A stretch of DNA of 64,000 nt from Leucobacter luti (GCF_019464495.1 NZ_CP080492.1:3100001-3164000); one strand, 5' to 3'; shown: positions 47,721-57,417, counted from the stretch's first letter. Numbers and translations are program-made. Notes: a model not told the origin generated them from the letters alone.

Positions 47721-49499
47721 CTACTTCGGCAAGTCGTCGCAGTTGCCCGCAGCCGGCTTGCCGGCCCAGCGGTCGAGCGTCCACGCGACGAGTTGCGGGG
47801 TGAGCGGGGAGTCTGCTGCCACGAGCGTGAGGTGATTGAGCCCTGGGTACGTGCGGTAATCGATCTCCTCGCCAGCGGCGCACCGGCCACCCACCCAGGC
47901 GCGCTGCTGCTCAGGCTTCACGAGCGGATCCGCGAGACCCTGCGCCACGAGCACCGGGGCGGGGAACGGCCCTACCGGCGTCTGCGCCTTCAGCAGGCGC
48001 CCGAACTTCCCTGCGAGCAGGCTGTCAGGGAAGATCTGGTTGGGTACCTGCGTGCCGCGTAGGATCGCCGCGAGCACGTCCTGACCGTTGAAACACAGGT
48101 TCTGGATTTTGGAGACCGGGGCCGCCGAGCCGGGGGTGAGATGTGCAGCGAGGTCGAGCTCGGGATAGAGCGTGTCCCACGTCGCCGCGATGTACGCAGA
48201 AACGGTCTTGCCTGGAGCATCGTTCTTGTTGACCTCCGCGAGGCCGTAGAGGTCCGCGGCGGGCGCGAAGGCGGCGACGCCCACGATATCGATGTCCGGT
48301 GCGTATTCAGCGGCGATCTGGCCGGTCCAGAGCGAGCCCTGTCCGCCCTGCGAGTGCCCCCAGACCACGGTGCGTTCTGTGGTCGAAATCTCGGAGAACT
48401 GCTGCGCCGCGCGGGTGGCGTCGAGCACGTTGCGGGCCTCGGCATCGCCGATCAGATACGGGTGGGTGCCGGAAGTGCCGAGCCCAATGTAGTCGCTCGT
48501 CACTGCGGCCCAGCCGTGCTTCGTGACCATTTCTTCGAGGGCTGCGCCTGCGCCGTCCGAGAACGGTGTCGCGCTGAGCGAGGGTGCGCACTTCGCGGCA
48601 ACGCCTGTGGTGCCGTGTGCCACAGAGAGGAGCGGGAGGGGATCGCCGCCCCGCGTCTTCGGCGCGATGATGGTGCCGCTCGAGATCGCCGGAGAGCCGT
48701 CTGAGTGGGTGGTGGTGTACAGGATCTTCCAGGCTTCTGCGCCGCTCGGCACGCCTTCGGTGAGGGGCTGGGTGCGGAGGAGTGTGCCAGGCGTGTCTGG
48801 AATCTCCGCTGGGGCCGTGTAGAACGTTCCAGGCGCGGGGAGGGGCACCCCGCCCAGCACCCAAGCGGTGCCGAGAGCGAGTGCGAGCGCGAGTGTGAGT
48901 GCGAGGCTCGCCCCGAGCGTGCGGGACCACCGCCGGAGCCTGGATGCGGATGTCTGGTGGGGTGCCCGCGGCCTGCGGTGGAACGGCATGATGAAGATGA
49001 GCTGCAGACCGAAGAACACGAACCACGCGCCGACGCCGAGCCGGAAGAAGGTGAGCGTGAGCACGGGCCAGGAGAAGGTCACGAGTCCGACGACGATCCC
49101 GGCAAGTGCAGCGATGATGTGGGGAGCGCGCTGATCCCCGCTGTTTCGGATCGACTGCAGCAGTTGGAACAGGCTTTGGCCGATGAGTGCCACACCAACG
49201 AGGAATGCGAGCCACGGCGCGCCAGCGCTTGGCCACACTGCGATCAGTATTCCGAACAGCACGAGCATCACGCCCACTACTCGGGCGGGCACCTTCGAGA
49301 CGCTGTCGAGCACGGGAAGCAGGAGCGCCGCCACGCCGGCAAGTGCAAGACCGATGCCGGTGACGATGGCGATCCGGTGCGTGGACAGCGGAACGAGCAG
49401 CAGCATGAGCCCGAGCCCCACTGCGGCAAGTCCGATCCCCGCCCGTACGGGGGCAGCAAGCGTCGTCAGCGTTGATTTGACACGTGATCCGAGTGACAC
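47721..49499 (-). CDS. HdeD-like membrane domain fused to secretory lipase
   Basis: A 592-aa two-part protein. Residues about 15-190 form six or so membrane helices like the HdeD/DUF308 family. After another helix (about 205-230), the C-terminal 360 residues form an alpha/beta hydrolase of the secretory lipase (LIP) type. Its nucleophile is in VVWGHSQGGQGS, with a catalytic Asp in GLADPLVKP and His in YPGLNHLTLV. The hydrolase is predicted to lie outside the membrane. GTG 49499 follows GAGAGGAGG. The substrate is unknown, probably an ester or lipid. Confidence 0.85.
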   Translation of the reverse strand: MSLGSRVKSTLTTLAAPVRAGIGLAAVGLGLMLLLVPLSTHRIAIVTGIGLALAGVAALLLPVLDSVSKVPARVVGVMLVLFGILIAVWPSAGAPWLAFLVGVALIGQSLFQLLQSIRNSGDQRAPHIIAALAGIVVGLVTFSWPVLTLTFFRLGVGAWFVFFGLQLIFIMPFHRRPRAPHQTSASRLRRWSRTLGASLALTLALALALGTAWVLGGVPLPAPGTFYTAPAEIPDTPGTLLRTQPLTEGVPSGAEAWKILYTTTHSDGSPAISSGTIIAPKTRGGDPLPLLSVAHGTTGVAAKCAPSLSATPFSDGAGAALEEMVTKHGWAAVTSDYIGLGTSGTHPYLIGDAEARNVLDATRAAQQFSEISTTERTVVWGHSQGGQGSLWTGQIAAEYAPDIDIVGVAAFAPAADLYGLAEVNKNDAPGKTVSAYIAATWDTLYPELDLAAHLTPGSAAPVSKIQNLCFNGQDVLAAILRGTQVPNQIFPDSLLAGKFGRLLKAQTPVGPFPAPVLVAQGLADPLVKPEQQRAWVGGRCAAGEEIDYRTYPGLNHLTLVAADSPLTPQLVAWTLDRWAGKPAAGNCDDLPK

Positions 49500-49614
49500 G
49501 CGCCGCCTCCTCTCTGTGGCCCTGGCTCGTCTTCGAGCATGCGCGACGCGGAGCGGGGCGCACTCAAGAGTACCGGTGTGGCACACTCGCGGGGGATCCA
49601 CACCCGAACTGAAC

Positions 49615-49620
49615 TACGCT
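49615..49620 (+). promoter_or_regulatory. -10 box of the ABC-F gene
   Basis: TACGCT ends 9 nt before ATG 49630, with GGGGG between them. A leaderless or very short leader is likely. Confidence 0.35.
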
Positions 49621-49629
49621 TAGGGGGTT

Positions 49630-51447
49630 ATGGCACATCTTCTGGGGGCCGAGGCCCTACATCTCGAAGTCCCTACGAAGACCGTGTTTGACTCGGTCAC
49701 GATCGGGGTCGCTGAGGGCGACCGCATTGGAATCGTTGGGCGCAATGGCGACGGCAAGTCGAGCCTCTTGATGATGCTCGCTGGACGCAGGTCTCCGGAC
49801 GGCGGCAAGGTCACGATGCGTGGGGGCACCACTATTGGGGTGCTGGATCAAGCCGACGTGTTCGATGACGGTGAGACCGTGAGTAACGCAATCGTCGGCG
49901 ACAGTCCTGAGTATGAGTGGGCGGGGAATCCGCGCATCCGCGAGGTGATCGACGGTCTGGTCTCTGATCTCGAGTGGGACGCCCCGGTCGATTCGCTGTC
50001 GGGCGGCCAGCGCCGGCGGGTGGCGCTCGCGAAGTTGCTTTCCGGTGACTACGACATGCTCTTTTTGGATGAGCCAACGAACCATCTCGATGTCGAAGGC
50101 ATTGCCTGGCTAGCTGAGCATTTGAAGCGACGCTGGCCGCGCGGTCAGGGCGCGCTGCTGGTTGTGACACACGACCGCTGGTTCCTCGACGAGGTCTGCA
50201 CCACGACGTGGGAAGTCCACGACCGCATTGTCGAGCCTTTTGAAGGTGGCTATGCCGCCTATATTCTGCAGCGCGTTGAGCGTGATCGGCAGGCCGCGAC
50301 GATTGAGCAGAAGCGCCAGAACCTGGCGAAGAAGGAACTCGCCTGGCTGCGACGCGGGGCTCCGGCGCGCACCGCGAAACCGAAGTTCCGGATCGACGCC
50401 GCGAACGAGCTTATTGCTGACGTGCCTGAGATTCGAGATCGCGTCTCGCTGCAGTCGATGGCTGTTGCCCGGCTCGGCAAGGAGGTCGTGAACCTGCTCG
50501 ACGCTGGCGTCAGCTACGGCGATCGCGTGATCCTCAAGGACATTGAGTGGCGGCTCGCACCGGGTGAGCGGACGGGTATCCTCGGGGTGAACGGCGCTGG
50601 CAAGTCGACTCTGCTGGGACTGATCTCTGGCACACTCGAGCCGACGAGCGGCATCGTGAAGCGCGGCAAGACGGTCAAAGTTGCAACGCTGACGCAGCGA
50701 CTCGATGAGCTCGAAGAACACCTCAAGGAGCCGGTGCGCACGGTGATCAGTCGCCTGCGTACCAGCTTCACTGTGGGAAGCGGTTCAAAAGCGCAGGAGC
50801 TCACTCCCGGTCAGCTGCTGGAGCAGATGGGCTTCACGAGCGCGCAGCTTTCGACGCCGGTGAAGGATCTGTCTGGTGGGCAGAAGCGCCGCCTGCAGCT
50901 GCTCCTGATTCTGCTCAACCAGCCGAACGTGCTGATCCTTGATGAGCCGACGAACGACCTCGACACGGACATGCTCGCCGCGATGGAGGATCTCCTTGAC
51001 TCGTGGCCCGGCACGCTCATCGTGGTCTCGCACGACCGGTACTTCCTTGAGCGTGTGACCGACCAGCAGTACGCGATTCTGGACCACGGGCTGCGGCACC
51101 TCCCCGGTGGGGTGGACCAGTATCTGCAGCTGCGCCACGCAGAGGAGCAGGCTGCAGAAGCCGCTGCGGCAGGAGGGTCGGGATCCGGCACAGGCTCCGT
51201 CGCTACCTCCGCGACGCCGAAACTGTCGGGCGCGGAACGCCGCACGGTGGAGAAAGAACTCTCTGCGCTGGACCGTCGTGTGGCGAAACTCCAGGATCTG
51301 ATTGTGAAGACCCGGGACGGATTGGCGACGCTGGATCAGAACAAGTTCGAGCTGCTGAACGCCGAGATGACGAAGATCACTGCGTACGAGGCCGAGGTTG
51401 CTGAGCTTGAGGGACGCTGGTTCGAACTCACTGAGAAACTGGGATAG
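49630..51447 (+). CDS. ABC-F family ATPase (Uup-like)
   Basis: A soluble 605-aa protein with two ATP-binding cassettes. The Walker A motifs are GRNGDGKSSLL and GVNGAGKSTLL, the signatures LSGGQRRRVALAKLL and LSGGQKRRLQLLLIL, and the Walker B segments FLDEPTNHLD and ILDEPTNDLD. A charged interdomain linker lies between about residues 215 and 260. A C-terminal coiled coil (about 535-605, ERRTVEKELSALDRRVAKL) points to the Uup branch. ABC-F proteins act on ribosomes. A resistance role is possible but not supported specifically. It has no membrane partner and is monocistronic. Confidence 0.9.
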   Translation: MAHLLGAEALHLEVPTKTVFDSVTIGVAEGDRIGIVGRNGDGKSSLLMMLAGRRSPDGGKVTMRGGTTIGVLDQADVFDDGETVSNAIVGDSPEYEWAGNPRIREVIDGLVSDLEWDAPVDSLSGGQRRRVALAKLLSGDYDMLFLDEPTNHLDVEGIAWLAEHLKRRWPRGQGALLVVTHDRWFLDEVCTTTWEVHDRIVEPFEGGYAAYILQRVERDRQAATIEQKRQNLAKKELAWLRRGAPARTAKPKFRIDAANELIADVPEIRDRVSLQSMAVARLGKEVVNLLDAGVSYGDRVILKDIEWRLAPGERTGILGVNGAGKSTLLGLISGTLEPTSGIVKRGKTVKVATLTQRLDELEEHLKEPVRTVISRLRTSFTVGSGSKAQELTPGQLLEQMGFTSAQLSTPVKDLSGGQKRRLQLLLILLNQPNVLILDEPTNDLDTDMLAAMEDLLDSWPGTLIVVSHDRYFLERVTDQQYAILDHGLRHLPGGVDQYLQLRHAEEQAAEAAAAGGSGSGTGSVATSATPKLSGAERRTVEKELSALDRRVAKLQDLIVKTRDGLATLDQNKFELLNAEMTKITAYEAEVAELEGRWFELTEKLG

Positions 51448-51476
51448 GCAGGGAAGCGCGCTGGCGTGTGAACGCT

Positions 51477-51514
51477 GACGGGACCGGGCTCCGTGATCGG
51501 GGCCCGGTCCCGTC
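51477..51514. terminator. Bidirectional terminator between ABC-F gene and pdxS
   Basis: 13-bp perfect stem GACGGGACCGGGC (51477-51489) / GCCCGGTCCCGTC (51502-51514) between convergent genes. Three GCGTCTGA repeats follow (about 51520-51545). Confidence 0.65.
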
Positions 51515-51626
51515 CGTTCAGCGTCTGAGCGTCTGAGCGTCTCAGTGCCACAGCGGAGCTGCGTGACTCGCAGAAACCCCGTGAGCCTCCGCGCGTGCGG
51601 TACGAGAATTCTGCGGGCGGGGGCGA

Positions 51627-52568
51627 CTACCAGCCGCGCTCCGCGAGGCGGTGCGGCGCTGGCAGATCGGCCACACTGATGCCCACCATCGCCTCGCCCA
51701 GGCCGCGGGACGCGGCGGCAATCGCGGCGGGATCCGTGTACGCAGCCGTCGCGGCGACCACCGCTGCCGCGCGCCGTGCGGGGTTCCCTGATTTGAAGAT
51801 CCCTGACCCGACGAAGACGCCGTTCGCGCCGAGCTGCATCATCATTGCTGCGTCGGCCGGCGTCGCCACGCCGCCAGCGGTCAGCAGCGGGACCGGAAGC
51901 GCACCGCGCTCCGCAACTTCCTGCACGAGATCCAGTGGTGCGCTGAGGCTTTTCGCTTCGGCATACAGCTCGGTGTCGTCCAGGCCGCGGAGCCGGGCAA
52001 TCTCGCCACGGATTGTGCGCAGGTGACGCGTCGCCTCTGAGACATCGCCCGTGCCGGCTTCGCCCTTTGATCGAATCATTGCTGCGCCCTCGGCGATCCG
52101 CCGGAGCGCTTCGCCGAGATTGGTTGCACCGCACACAAATGGAGTGGTGAAGGCGTGTTTGTCGATATGGTGCGCGTAATCCGCTGGGCTCAGCACTTCG
52201 GACTCGTCGATGAAGTCGATGTCAAGCGATTCCAGGATCTGTGCTTCGACGAAATGACCAATGCGGGCCTTCGCCATGACGGGAATCGACACCGCTGCTT
52301 GGATTTCCGAGATGAGATCCGGGTCGCTCATACGCGCTACTCCGCCCTGTGCGCGGATGTCGGCGGGAACCCGCTCGAGTGCCATGACCGCGACAGCGCC
52401 GGAATCTTCAGCGATGCGGGCTTGTTCGGCCGTCACCACGTCCATGATGACGCCGTTGGTGAGGTGGTCGGCAAGCCCGCGGCGCACGTGTGGTGCGGGT
52501 TCAGGGGAGCGGAGTGCGCGTTCCGTCGTGTGCGGTCGGGGTGTGCTGAGCGAAGGGAGTGTCGTCAT
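51627..52568 (-). CDS. pdxS: Pyridoxal 5'-phosphate synthase lyase subunit
   Basis: TIM-barrel subunit that builds PLP from ribose 5-phosphate, glyceraldehyde 3-phosphate and ammonia, 313 aa. The active-site lysines lie in [19 protein letters not shown] strands and in [16 protein letters not shown], and [17 protein letters not shown] and [11 protein letters not shown] are hallmark motifs. The C-terminus ends in the usual ERGW. The ammonia-supplying partner pdxT is not adjacent and I find none in the window. The 5' end overlaps the EamA gene by 68 nt on the same strand. Confidence 0.93.
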   Translation of the reverse strand: MTTLPSLSTPRPHTTERALRSPEPAPHVRRGLADHLTNGVIMDVVTAEQARIAEDSGAVAVMALERVPADIRAQGGVARMSDPDLISEIQAAVSIPVMAKARIGHFVEAQILESLDIDFIDESEVLSPADYAHHIDKHAFTTPFVCGATNLGEALRRIAEGAAMIRSKGEAGTGDVSEATRHLRTIRGEIARLRGLDDTELYAEAKSLSAPLDLVQEVAERGALPVPLLTAGGVATPADAAMMMQLGANGVFVGSGIFKSGNPARRAAAVVAATAAYTDPAAIAAASRGLGEAMVGISVADLPAPHRLAERGW

Positions 52569-53574
52569 GTCCGCTAGCCTGCCCGGATAATTGGTTCATC
52601 TCAAGATCCACTTTGATCGAGTTAGAGTGGACCACTTGCAACTCGGGGGAGCGGCTCGCCGCGATCCGCGCTGCCCGAAACTCGCCCCACTTCACCAGCA
52701 CGATTCCCCCAATAATGACCGCTCCGCCCACCAACTGGAGGGGCGAGAGCGCCTCAGCGAGAATGATCCAGGCGGCCAGCGCGGAGAACAAGACTTCGGT
52801 GAGATTCGCGAATGACCCCACAGTCGGACCGATATGGCGAAGCCCAACGATCCCGCACACGTAGGCGAGCACGGTGAAGACTACGAGTAGCGCGGCTGGC
52901 ACCCACCAGTGCACAGTGGCCCCCGCAAATTGCAGCTCAGAGAACGTGAACTCCGCAGGCATGATTCGCGCGCTGGTGACAATGACCGCGGCGATCGCTC
53001 CCACTGCCATGCCGAGACCGGTGAAAGCGATTGGTGAGATCGGGATCGACTCAGTTGAGGAGAGGAGAAAGTACCCGGCGAAGCAGAGTGCCGCGGCCGA
53101 GGCCATCGCAATACCGAACCAGCTCAGCGTGGCTCCTTGGAAATCAAGGACGCAGACGACGCCGATCAGCGATACGCCGATGCCCGCGAAGGTGATTGCT
53201 GGTGGGCGGCGACGGGTGCGTCCCCAGAGCCACAGCACGATCAGGATCGGTGCGCCCATCATCTCGAGCAGGATCGCGATGGCGACGGTGACGTGTTCGA
53301 CCGCGAGAAAAAAGAAAGCCTGCACGCCCGCCATCGAGATTGCGCCGTAGAGCACGATGACTCTCCAGTGCCTGCGCACTTCACCCCACCGTCCGCGCAG
53401 CGCGACGAGGCAGAACGGGAGAAGCAATAGCGCTGATCCGACGAGGCGGATCAGGATGACTGAACCGGGAGTCCAGCCGATCCCGTACAGGGCCTTCGCC
53501 ACGGGCCCGGAGACCGCGAAGAGAAATGCTGAGAGTACGACGAGGCCGAGGCCAGTGAAAGACGAGCGCTGCAC
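52501..53574 (-). CDS. EamA/DMT-family transporter
   Basis: A 357-aa membrane protein with ten predicted helices in two EamA repeats (first repeat [18 protein letters not shown], second about [19 protein letters not shown]). It probably exports a metabolite. The C-terminal 45 residues are a hydrophilic tail encoded partly by DNA that also encodes the PdxS N-terminus. GTG 53574 follows GAGAGGA. The frame is open to 53766 only because it reads through the 7-bp tandem repeat. Coupling to pdxS suggests a vitamin B6-related substrate, but this is inference. Confidence 0.82.
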   Translation of the reverse strand: MQRSSFTGLGLVVLSAFLFAVSGPVAKALYGIGWTPGSVILIRLVGSALLLLPFCLVALRGRWGEVRRHWRVIVLYGAISMAGVQAFFFLAVEHVTVAIAILLEMMGAPILIVLWLWGRTRRRPPAITFAGIGVSLIGVVCVLDFQGATLSWFGIAMASAAALCFAGYFLLSSTESIPISPIAFTGLGMAVGAIAAVIVTSARIMPAEFTFSELQFAGATVHWWVPAALLVVFTVLAYVCGIVGLRHIGPTVGSFANLTEVLFSALAAWIILAEALSPLQLVGGAVIIGGIVLVKWGEFRAARIAASRSPELQVVHSNSIKVDLEMNQLSGQASGHDDTPFAQHTPTAHDGTRTPLP

Positions 53575-53613
53575 CAGTGAATCCTCTCGCTCTATGTGAT
53601 CGATATGCGCGCC

Positions 53614-53704
53614 AAGTACCAAGTACCGAGTACCGAGTACCGAGTGCCAAGTGCCAAGTACCGAGCACCAAGTACCGAGCACCGAGCACCAAGTGCCACG
53701 CACC
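53614..53704. repeat. Heptanucleotide tandem repeat (12-13 units)
   Basis: Twelve 7-bp units of the form RAGYRCC (AAGTACC, GAGTACC, GAGCACC, AAGTGCC) from 53614 to 53697, plus one degenerate unit. It lies about 40 bp upstream of the EamA start, inside the promoter region shared with the CGNR gene. Confidence 0.92.
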
Positions 53705-53759
53705 AGCACCAAAACCGCGTTTGGCGGTGTCTGCGGAGTGCATCGTGCGCACTTGTAAG

Positions 53760-53790
53760 GATTCATGTGAATCTAGCTCATGTCAAGCTA
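53760..53790. promoter_or_regulatory. Dyads in the CGNR/EamA intergenic region
   Basis: A perfect GATTCA-TG-TGAATC palindrome (53760-53773) is followed immediately by TAGCT (53774-53778) / AGCTA (53786-53790). Both sit where the -35 to -10 of the CGNR promoter would be. Candidate operator for autoregulation. Confidence 0.4.
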
Positions 53791-53794
53791 AGAT
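53789..53794 (+). promoter_or_regulatory. -10 box of the CGNR gene (leaderless)
   Basis: TAAGAT ends 6 nt before ATG 53801. It overlaps the end of the second dyad. Confidence 0.45.
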
Positions 53795-53800
53795 TCTGGC

Positions 53801-54379
53801 ATGAGTCTCGCGTACGACGTCCGTGCCAATCTGCTCCTCCTCGTCGACCTCCTGAACTCCGCACCCCACGTGACGGGGCCGGATGACGGGCTCGCGAGTG
53901 TGGAGCAGTTGACCGAGTTCGTGACCCAGCACGGATTTACTGGGCCGTTGGGAGCGACTCCGCACGATGTCGCCGTGGCGGCCGGCCTTCGCGAGCGCTT
54001 TACCGTCGCACTTGCGAACGATGTTGAGCCCGTCGTCGCCGCGATCAACCTCACCTTCAGTGAGATCCGAGCATTCCCACGCCTCGCGAGCCACGGAGAC
54101 TGGGGCTGGCACATGCACGCGACTGCTGACTCGGCGCCACTGGGTGAGCGGATGGCGTCTGACCTCGTGTTTGCCCTCACCGACTTGATCCGCTTCGGCG
54201 ATCTTCCCAGACTCCGCAGTTGCGCGGCTGAGGACTGCACCGCGGCTCTCGCTGACCTCACCCGGAACCAGTCAAAGCGGTTCTGTGATGCTCGAAATTG
54301 CGCCAATCGCACCCACATTGCTGCCTACCGGGCGCGGAGAAACCGCGGCGCCAACGCCGAGCGGCAGCGGCGCGTGTGA
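53801..54379 (+). CDS. CGNR zinc-finger/ABATE-domain regulator
   Basis: A 192-aa protein. The N-terminal ABATE region (about residues 1-130, LLLLVDLLNSAPH and GLRERFTVAL) precedes a C-terminal CGNR zinc finger: CAAEDC, then KRFCDARNCANRTHIAAYRAR. Four cysteines and the Arg-rich helix indicate nucleic-acid binding. Such proteins are thought to be regulators of stress or degradation genes. It is divergent from the EamA transporter gene and convergent with an ABC-2 permease gene, so the transporter is the likely target. Confidence 0.85.
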   Translation: MSLAYDVRANLLLLVDLLNSAPHVTGPDDGLASVEQLTEFVTQHGFTGPLGATPHDVAVAAGLRERFTVALANDVEPVVAAINLTFSEIRAFPRLASHGDWGWHMHATADSAPLGERMASDLVFALTDLIRFGDLPRLRSCAAEDCTAALADLTRNQSKRFCDARNCANRTHIAAYRARRNRGANAERQRRV

Positions 54380-54382
54380 ACG

Positions 54383-55183
54383 CTAGTACCCGCGCAGGTC
54401 TCGGCGCGTGAGCGCGAGTGCGGCACCGAAGATGAGCGCGAGCGCGAGCCCCCAGAGTGCCCCGAGTCCACCCCAGTCAGCTCCGGTGCTCAGCGGCTGT
54501 GCCCCGAAAGCCCAGTGATATGGCGAGAATCGCCACATCCACTCGGTCTTCGTGCTCGTCTCGCCCACCGCATTCAGCGCGTAACCGAGCACTGCGACCC
54601 CGGCGCCGGCGCCAATCGCCCAGATCCGTCGGCCGAAACCCGCACCGGCCGCGAGCGCCGCGGCGCCCGATACGAACCCGAGCCCAATCCATGCAGCAAG
54701 CGCAGCAATCACGTGCGCTGGTTCCAGCTCAAGCTCTGCAGGCCCATTGAGCAGAAGGATCAGCGCACACGCTACACACCCGAGCAGGAGGAGTTTCGTG
54801 AGCAGCGCGGCGGCGCTCGCGACGGTGTAGTGCACCCGGCCAATCCCATGCGCAAGTGTGAGTTCAAGCCGGCCGTGCTCCTCAGCGCCAGCAATTGCGG
54901 CGGTGCCCCAGCTCGTGCTCGCGATCGTCAGAAGCACATACCCGATCAGCCCGAAGAACGTCGCCTGCGTGTACCCGGAGCCGGAGGCGATCTGGTCGTA
55001 GCCAATGGTGCGCACGAGCTCCTTGGGGAGACTCGAGAGCAATTGTGTCAGCGCAGGAGACTGCAGCGACGGGTAGAGCGGGAGGTAGAGGCCCGTCACG
55101 GCCGCAATCCCGAGCGACCACCCCAACAAGCCGCGCCAGCCATCCCGCACCTGCCCTCGAAACACCGCAAGCGTGGCATTCAT
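54383..55183 (-). CDS. ABC-2 type transporter permease
   Basis: A 266-aa membrane protein with about six helices. It starts with a short cytosolic segment and LLGWSLGIAAVTGLYLPLYP, and contains a conserved EEHGRLELTLA loop typical of ABC-2/ExporterQ-like permeases of actinobacteria. The start overlaps the ATPase stop by 4 nt. It forms an exporter with the upstream-encoded ATPase; the substrate is unknown. Confidence 0.82.
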   Translation of the reverse strand: MNATLAVFRGQVRDGWRGLLGWSLGIAAVTGLYLPLYPSLQSPALTQLLSSLPKELVRTIGYDQIASGSGYTQATFFGLIGYVLLTIASTSWGTAAIAGAEEHGRLELTLAHGIGRVHYTVASAAALLTKLLLLGCVACALILLLNGPAELELEPAHVIAALAAWIGLGFVSGAAALAAGAGFGRRIWAIGAGAGVAVLGYALNAVGETSTKTEWMWRFSPYHWAFGAQPLSTGADWGGLGALWGLALALIFGAALALTRRDLRGY

Positions 55184-56103
55184 GTCAACGCCGTCGTCCG
55201 GCCGTAGAGCTCCAGCACCGACTCCTCAAGGTCCGGCTCCTCAATGGTGAGATCGCGCACCGTAAAGCGGGCAAGTGCCTGCACGAGAGGATCAACCGTG
55301 CCGCGAAGCGTGCAGGTGAGACGGACGAGATTGCCCGGTGCCGCAGACACGTCGAGCTCATCGAGGCGGGGCACGCGCCCGAGCGCGATCCGCACCTCCG
55401 CAGCGCTCCCCGCTGAGAGGACAGCTCTGACCCGAGACACGCTCGTGAGCCGCAGTGAAGCGACATCGCCGCGTGCCACGATCGTGCCCGTGGCAAGCAC
55501 CGCCACCTCGTCGGCAGTGTGCTGGATTTCGCTCAGAACGTGGGAACTCAAGAGCACGGTCTGTCCTGCATTGCGCGCCTCTCGCACGAGAGTGATGAAC
55601 TCCCGCTGCACGAGGGGATCAAGGCCACTCGTCGGCTCGTCGAGGACGAGGAGTTCTGGACGGTGCATCAAGGCCTGCACCAGTCCGAGCTTTTGTCGGT
55701 TGCCCTTCGAAAGCGTGTGGACCGGACGACTGAGATCGATGTCGAGCCGCTCAGCGAGAAGGTCGATGCTCCCCGGCGCCACGGGGCCGCTGAGCGCGGT
55801 GAGACGCTCCAGGAGTGCACGGCCGTTCACACGATCGTCGAGCTTGAGCTCGCCTGGGAGGTACCCGATTCTTCGCCGCAGAGCTGCCCCAGCCTCGCGC
55901 GGTGCCCGGCCGAGTACGCGAAGCTCGCCGCCGGTCGGCCTGATGATATCGAGCAGCATGCGTAAGACGGTCGTTTTCCCTGCTCCGTTCGGCCCGATCA
56001 GCCCGAAGATTGACCCCTGCTCGACCCGCAGATCGATCCCGCGCACCGCGAAGTGTCTGCCGTAGTGCTTTTCGAGTGCGACAGTTTCAATTGCGGCGGT
56101 CAT
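55180..56103 (-). CDS. ABC transporter ATP-binding protein (ABC-2 exporter)
   Basis: A 307-aa ATPase of the DrrA/CcmA type. Walker [18 protein letters not shown], signature [15 protein letters not shown], Walker [15 protein letters not shown], and H-loop [11 protein letters not shown]. The C-terminal approximately 90 residues form the extra domain found in drug/lipid exporters. ATG 56103; the longer upstream frame is not homologous. It is coupled to the permease by a 4-nt overlap. Confidence 0.92.
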   Translation of the reverse strand: MTAAIETVALEKHYGRHFAVRGIDLRVEQGSIFGLIGPNGAGKTTVLRMLLDIIRPTGGELRVLGRAPREAGAALRRRIGYLPGELKLDDRVNGRALLERLTALSGPVAPGSIDLLAERLDIDLSRPVHTLSKGNRQKLGLVQALMHRPELLVLDEPTSGLDPLVQREFITLVREARNAGQTVLLSSHVLSEIQHTADEVAVLATGTIVARGDVASLRLTSVSRVRAVLSAGSAAEVRIALGRVPRLDELDVSAAPGNLVRLTCTLRGTVDPLVQALARFTVRDLTIEEPDLEESVLELYGRTTALT

Positions 56104-56331
56104 GAGGTATCCGCCGCTCGGGAGGTGCTCATACTTCGCACAGTAGACCTCAGCGCAGCATACGTCTATGCCGAGTTTGCGTTTGGCTGTGGGGTCCCGC
56201 GGCCCCGCCAAAGTCGCTCCCGGCACCGCGCAGCTCGCCCGAATGGGAAGATCCTCGATAGCCTGAGACAACACGACGAGACCGAACCGGTCGAGTGCGT
56301 GCGCAGTGACGCGAACGTGAGAGGGAGTTTG

Positions 56332-57417
56332 ATGGTCTATCGAGTGCAGGGCGTCGTCGTCCGGGAGAAGAACGCTCCCGCCACGATGGAAACGGTGATT
56401 GTTCCGGACCCGGGTCCGGGGGAAGCCGTGGTCGATATTCTGACGAGCGGGGTGTGCCACACCGATCTTCATTACCAGCTGGGCGGCATCTCGGATGAGT
56501 TCCCGTTCCTGCTTGGACACGAAGCCACCGGCCGCGTCGCCGCAATCGGCGAGGGGGTTTCCGAGGTTGCTGTTGGCGACCGCGTGATTCTGAACTGGCG
56601 TGCGGTGTGCGGACAGTGCCGTGCGTGCGCGAAGGGGCAGCCTCAGTACTGCTTCAACACCCACAATGCGGCGCAGAAGATGACACTTGAGGATGGCACT
56701 GAGCTGTCGCCAGCGCTCGGGATCGGCGCCTTCATCGAAAAGACGCTCGTTGCCGCTGGGCAGTGCACGAAAATCGATGAGGAGTCGGACGCTGCGGCCG
56801 TCGGGCTGCTCGGTTGTGGCGTCATGGCGGGGATCGGTGCTGCGATCAACACCGGAGAAATCCAGCGCGGCGAATCTGTCGCGGTGATCGGGTGCGGTGG
56901 AGTCGGAACTGCCGCCATCGCGGGCGCGCAGCTCGCTGGGGCCACCACCATCATCGCGGTCGATATCGACGACGCGAAACTCGAACAGGCGCGGCGTTTT
57001 GGTGCAACACACACGGTGAACTCGCGCGAGACGGATCCGGTTGCGGCGATTCAGGAGCTGACCGGCGGCTTCGGTGCCGATGTCGTGATTGACGCGGTTG
57101 GCCGACCCGAGACTTACACGCAGGCCTTCTACGCGCGCGATCTTGCCGGCCGAGTGGTCCTCGTCGGGGTGCCGACACCTGAGATGACGCTCGAACTCCC
57201 GCTGCTCGACGTGTTTGGTCGCGGCGGATCACTGAAGTCCTCCTGGTACGGCGACTGCCTGCCGAGCCGCGATTTTGCGATGCTGATCGATCAGTACAAG
57301 CTTGGACGGCTCGATCTTGACGGCTTCGTCACAGAACGAATCGGACTCGGGGACGTCGAAGCGGCGTTCGCAAAGATGGCCGACGGTACGGTGCTGCGCT
57401 CGGTCGTGGTGCTCTGA
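56332..57417 (+). CDS. mscR: S-(hydroxymethyl)mycothiol dehydrogenase
   Basis: NAD-dependent zinc dehydrogenase, 361 aa, that oxidises the formaldehyde-mycothiol adduct (and can reduce S-nitrosomycothiol) in the cytosol. Catalytic zinc ligands are in [14 protein letters not shown] and LGHEATGR, the structural zinc site is [15 protein letters not shown], and the Rossmann motif is [12 protein letters not shown]. Full-length similarity to actinobacterial MscR and the directly following MBL hydrolase (as in the mycobacterial pair) support the assignment. ATG 56332 follows GAGGGAG. Confidence 0.9.
   Translation: MVYRVQGVVVREKNAPATMETVIVPDPGPGEAVVDILTSGVCHTDLHYQLGGISDEFPFLLGHEATGRVAAIGEGVSEVAVGDRVILNWRAVCGQCRACAKGQPQYCFNTHNAAQKMTLEDGTELSPALGIGAFIEKTLVAAGQCTKIDEESDAAAVGLLGCGVMAGIGAAINTGEIQRGESVAVIGCGGVGTAAIAGAQLAGATTIIAVDIDDAKLEQARRFGATHTVNSRETDPVAAIQELTGGFGADVVIDAVGRPETYTQAFYARDLAGRVVLVGVPTPEMTLELPLLDVFGRGGSLKSSWYGDCLPSRDFAMLIDQYKLGRLDLDGFVTERIGLGDVEAAFAKMADGTVLRSVVVL

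Noticed and set aside
49630..51447. Antibiotic-resistance ABC-F protein
   Set aside because: Domain layout and the C-terminal coiled coil fit the housekeeping Uup branch. No resistance-type linker feature can be claimed from sequence alone.
53614..53704. Possible CRISPR array from the regularly spaced repeats
   Set aside because: The units are contiguous 7-mers with no spacers, and no cas genes are present. The 83-bp and 58-bp repeats also lack regular unique spacers.
53575..53766. N-terminal extension of the EamA transporter
   Set aside because: The extra 64 codons translate the heptanucleotide repeat (recurring GTW-SVL-like units) and precede a good GAGAGGA ribosome-binding site at the GTG 53574 start.
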